Shown here: positions 61,625 through 64,000 of the stretch, piece after piece | How the letters are laid out: every line of letters begins with the position of its first letter | Numbering within the stretch: the stretch's first letter is position 1 | NCBI GenBank assembly: GCA_963846775.1 | Contig: CAWJXB010000006.1 | Span: forward strand, 558,001-622,000 | Direction of reading: 5' to 3' | Source: CAVYXA01 sp963846775 | GTDB taxonomy: Bacteria; Verrucomicrobiota; Verrucomicrobiia; Chthoniobacterales; UBA10450 | DNA: 64,000 bases | The notes under the pieces: model-generated | Seen by the model: only the letters and a program-made list of their open reading frames with translations | Told to the model about the DNA's origin: nothing | The model's database searches: none | Made by a program: the position numbers and the translations under genes

Positions 61625-62455
61625 ATGCCCACAATTGCTGAGCGAAGAGCGACTTTTAAGGAGCTTCACAAGAAAGGGTGCTTTGCGCTTCCCAATCCTT
61701 GGGACATAGGAAGTGCGAAATACTTGCAACATCTCGGCTTTAAAGCGCTCGCAACCACGTCGGCAGGGTTCGCCTTCTCGCGCGGATTACCTGATGGCTT
61801 GGTGAAACGCGATGACATGCTCGCGCACATCCGCGAGCTGGTCGAAGCCACCGACATTCCGGTCAACGCCGATTTCGAAAACGGCTACGCTGACGATCCA
61901 AATTGGTGTGCCGAAAACGCACGGCTCTGCGCTGAAACCGGTGTTGCTGGTTTGTCGATTGAAGATGCAGCGGATCGAAAAGAGAGCCCGATCTACGATA
62001 TCGATCTTGCCGTGGAACGAATCCACGCTGTCCGCGAAGCGCTCCACGGAACCGGAGTATTGCTGGTTGGGCGCGCGGAAGGATTTCTCGTTGGCCGCGA
62101 AAAGATTGATCAAGTGATCAAACGCCTTGTCGCGTACTCAGAAGCAGGCGCGGATTGTTTGTACGCGCCCGGATTCCAAGAGCGCGATCATCTTACAGCC
62201 ATCGTCGAAGCAGTCGCGCCAAAACCGGTTAACGTTCTGATCGGCGGCCCCATTGGGCTCACCATGCGCGATGCGGCCGAGCTGGGCGCGCGACGCGTCA
62301 GTGTCGGTGGCGCGTTCGCCCGCGCGGCTTGGGGCGGATTCATCCGCTCGGCCAAGGAATTGATGGACAAAGGTACCTTCGAGGGATTGAAGCACGGCGC
62401 CTCTTATGCCGAGCTGCAGGAATTGTTCGGAAATCCCTACGAGAAGGACAACTGA
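61625..62455 (+). CDS. Isocitrate lyase/PEP mutase family protein
   Basis: The 276-residue TIM-barrel enzyme shows ATTSAGFAFSRGLPDG, VNADFENGYADDPNWCAENA, GLSIEDAADRKESPIYDIDL and GRAEGFLVGR. The Asp of ADFENGY is a metal ligand in the superfamily. The isocitrate lyase KKCGH motif is absent, so the reaction is more likely a 2-hydroxyacid lyase or decarboxylase. The ATG at 61625 is the family start. Substrate unknown. Confidence 0.9.
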   Translation: MPTIAERRATFKELHKKGCFALPNPWDIGSAKYLQHLGFKALATTSAGFAFSRGLPDGLVKRDDMLAHIRELVEATDIPVNADFENGYADDPNWCAENARLCAETGVAGLSIEDAADRKESPIYDIDLAVERIHAVREALHGTGVLLVGRAEGFLVGREKIDQVIKRLVAYSEAGADCLYAPGFQERDHLTAIVEAVAPKPVNVLIGGPIGLTMRDAAELGARRVSVGGAFARAAWGGFIRSAKELMDKGTFEGLKHGASYAELQELFGNPYEKDN

Positions 62456-62615
62456 GCTGTCCTCTGCTTGACTAGAATGGACAGTTCGGCCAGCGCTTCG
62501 CCAGATAAACGATAAACGCGCACGATGACCAGCAATGCTCGCGGCACACACCGGAACGATTCCGTGGCGACGGCACTCAACGAAAAGCATGATTTACCTA
62601 AGCAAATCAGGGTTT

Positions 62616-63647
62616 TCATCGTGAGTAGTGACTCCGTTTCACGTGTCGGAAGTGCCGACGATATTGGCCAGGCGGAATCTTTAGGGCGCGCTGAAAGACA
62701 TTGCGCATCGAATTGACGTTCCCAAAGCCGCACTCGCTCGCGATTGTTTCCATGCTGTTTTGGCTTTCCTCCAATCGACGTCGAGCTGCTTCCACTCGGA
62801 GGCGCTCGACAAATTTTGCCGGCGTCGTTTTCATCTCTTTCGTGAAAACACGCGCGAAATTTCGTGGGCTCATGGCCACACGCACGGCCAGTGCCGGCAC
62901 CGTGAGCGGTTTGTTCAAGTTGTCGAGGACCCACGTTTCCAGCTCGCGCAGAGGTTTCCGATCGGTGAGTTGAAGAGCAAGCGCGGCGCTGAATTGCGAT
63001 TGGCCACCGGGGCGCCTCAGATAGAGCACGAGATTGCGCGCAACCTGCAACGCGAGCCCCGAACCGTGATCTTCCTCGACCAGCGCCAGCGCCAGATCCA
63101 TTCCGGCCGTGACTCCCGCGGATGTGTAAACGTTTTCGTCCCGAACGAAAATCGGATTGGGATCAACGCTCGCGCGCGGAGCTCGCCGGATCAGAACCTC
63201 GCACCAGTTCCAATGAGTCGTAACGCGGCGGCCATCGAGCAGACCGGCGCGAGCCAGCAGCATCGCACCCGTACAGACAGAGCCGACCCGACGAATTTGT
63301 CGGCTAATTTTTTTCAACCACCGCACTACTTCTGGATTGATTTCGTCGCGCTCGATCGAATTCCCGCCGGCAACGAGCAGGGTGTCGATCTTTCCGCCTA
63401 GTTCGCGAAACGTCTTATGCGCGGTCATGCGCACTCCGCAGTTCGCGACCAACGAACGGGACGAAGAAGTAGTGACGACTTCGACGCTATAGATGGGAGG
63501 CGACCCCGGATTTTCACGCGCAAAGATCTCGGCCGCACGAGCAAAGACTTGGAGTGGCCCGACCAAATCGAGAATCTCGACTTCGGGCGTGGCGACAAAC
63601 ACCATCCGCCGCGTCGGCCTATGGGGCGAGTTCGAGCGTGGTTTCAC
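62616..63647 (-). CDS. GlxA-type transcriptional regulator (DJ-1/PfpI + AraC)
   Basis: The 343-residue protein has an N-terminal DJ-1/PfpI-like domain (VEILDLVGPLQVFARAAEIF, then the nucleophile-elbow region GSVCTGAMLLARAGLLDGRR) and a C-terminal AraC DNA-binding domain (about residues 240-335: LAVRVAMSPRNFARVFTKEM, then ASECGFGNVNSMRNVFQRAL). Its start overlaps the stop of the DJ-1/YHS gene by 4 bases, so the two are coupled and probably act in one response. Confidence 0.93.
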   Translation of the reverse strand: MKPRSNSPHRPTRRMVFVATPEVEILDLVGPLQVFARAAEIFARENPGSPPIYSVEVVTTSSSRSLVANCGVRMTAHKTFRELGGKIDTLLVAGGNSIERDEINPEVVRWLKKISRQIRRVGSVCTGAMLLARAGLLDGRRVTTHWNWCEVLIRRAPRASVDPNPIFVRDENVYTSAGVTAGMDLALALVEEDHGSGLALQVARNLVLYLRRPGGQSQFSAALALQLTDRKPLRELETWVLDNLNKPLTVPALAVRVAMSPRNFARVFTKEMKTTPAKFVERLRVEAARRRLEESQNSMETIASECGFGNVNSMRNVFQRALKIPPGQYRRHFRHVKRSHYSR

Positions 63648-64000
63648 AGCCTTTTATTAGCGGTGACAAACTTATCAGGCGCCGCATCGAACGTTTTCTT
63701 GTCGTCGTCCGAGCAGAAATAGTAAGTCTTGCCCTTGAAAACAGATTTCGGCGCGATCTTTGGATCGACGTCCATTCCGCAGACTGCACAAAGCGGATGC
63801 TCGGGAGTTGAGACAGGTGCAGTGGCGTAAATTTGATTCGAATCCGGGTTCATCCAGCCTTGTCCCTGATATTCCATGTTGTAGGCAGTTTTCTGCGCGA
63901 CCTCGCGCCCGTAGTAGCGTTCGACCACGCGCAAGGCGAGATCGATGCCGGAGGAGAGTCCGCCGGCAGTCGCGAGATTGCCATCCTCAACGAAACGAGC
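63644..64000 (-). CDS. DJ-1/PfpI domain fused to a YHS metal-binding domain (5' end beyond window)
   Basis: Only the last 118 residues are seen. The frame is open to the edge: ARFVEDGNLATAGGLSSGID, then LALRVVERYYGREVAQKTAY is the end of a DJ-1/PfpI domain. A linker leads to HPLCAVCGMDVDPKIAPKSV and FKGKTYYFCSDDDKKTF, a YHS/TRASH-type domain with CxxC and one further Cys that may bind a heavy metal. The stop overlaps the regulator start (ATGA). Confidence 0.88.
   Translation of the reverse strand, partial: ARFVEDGNLATAGGLSSGIDLALRVVERYYGREVAQKTAYNMEYQGQGWMNPDSNQIYATAPVSTPEHPLCAVCGMDVDPKIAPKSVFKGKTYYFCSDDDKKTFDAAPDKFVTANKRL

Overview
The window looks like chromosomal DNA of a Verrucomicrobiota bacterium, probably a soil member of the Chthoniobacterales (Udaeobacter-like). 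This is inferred from the 16S gene, the secreted dockerin-type modules and the style of the ribosomal protein cluster; no database search was run. Base composition and gene style look uniform. No transposase, integrase, CRISPR array or phage gene was seen.

Layout. 1-18.7 kb is one minus-strand str/S10/spc/alpha ribosomal supercluster. In transcription order it reads rpsL-rpsG-fusA-rpsJ-rplC-rplD-rplW-rplB-rpsS-(extra coiled-coil gene)-rplV-rpsC-rplP-rpmC-rpsQ-rplN-rplX-rplE-rpsH-rplF-rplR-rpsE-rplO-secY-adk-map-infA-rpmJ-rpsM-rpsK-rpsD. A strong promoter and an attenuator-like hairpin lie ahead of rpsL. The usual tuf, rpsN, rpmD, rpoA and rplQ are absent from their expected places. 19-22 kb is a plus-strand operon (SDR, nucleotidyltransferase, CDP-alcohol phosphotransferase) that looks like a polar-lipid or inositol-phosphodiester pathway. 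22-23.3 kb holds tandem MsrB genes, one without any cysteine. 23.7-26.8 kb has a TMTC-like membrane/TPR protein, a small zinc-ribbon protein and repeat debris. 26.8-31.9 kb is a three-gene signalling operon (CheB-CheR-PAS fusion, histidine kinase, LuxR-type regulator).

32-43 kb is mixed housekeeping: an MFS transporter, ftsY-nusB-ribH, a FabF-like synthase with a cyclase-like partner, a secreted beta-propeller protein, a DUF5069 protein, phhB, a glycosyltransferase, an OmpA-like protein and panB. 43.4-52.4 kb is a run of four large secreted proteins (HAF, BNR and Kelch types) that end in the same beta-sandwich plus dockerin module. 52.5-56.3 kb holds an aldo/keto reductase, an alpha-hydroxyacid oxidase, a peptidoglycan-binding protein and a GNAT enzyme. 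56.9-58.5 kb is a stand-alone 16S rRNA gene with its own promoter, boxA-like site and downstream terminator; no tRNA or 23S follows. 58.9-64 kb has PhzF, a zinc alcohol dehydrogenase, a SnoaL-like protein, a PEP-mutase family enzyme preceded by a truncated copy of its own start, a GlxA-type regulator and a DJ-1/YHS fusion cut by the window edge.

The most unusual feature is a set of intergenic palindromes whose arms are degenerate tandem copies of a short word, with a different word at each locus. They sit at up to six junctions inside the ribosomal cluster and at other 3' ends, often covering stop codons. One may supply the signal peptide of the extra gene between rpsS and rplV. Several other dispersed palindrome families share the intergenic space.
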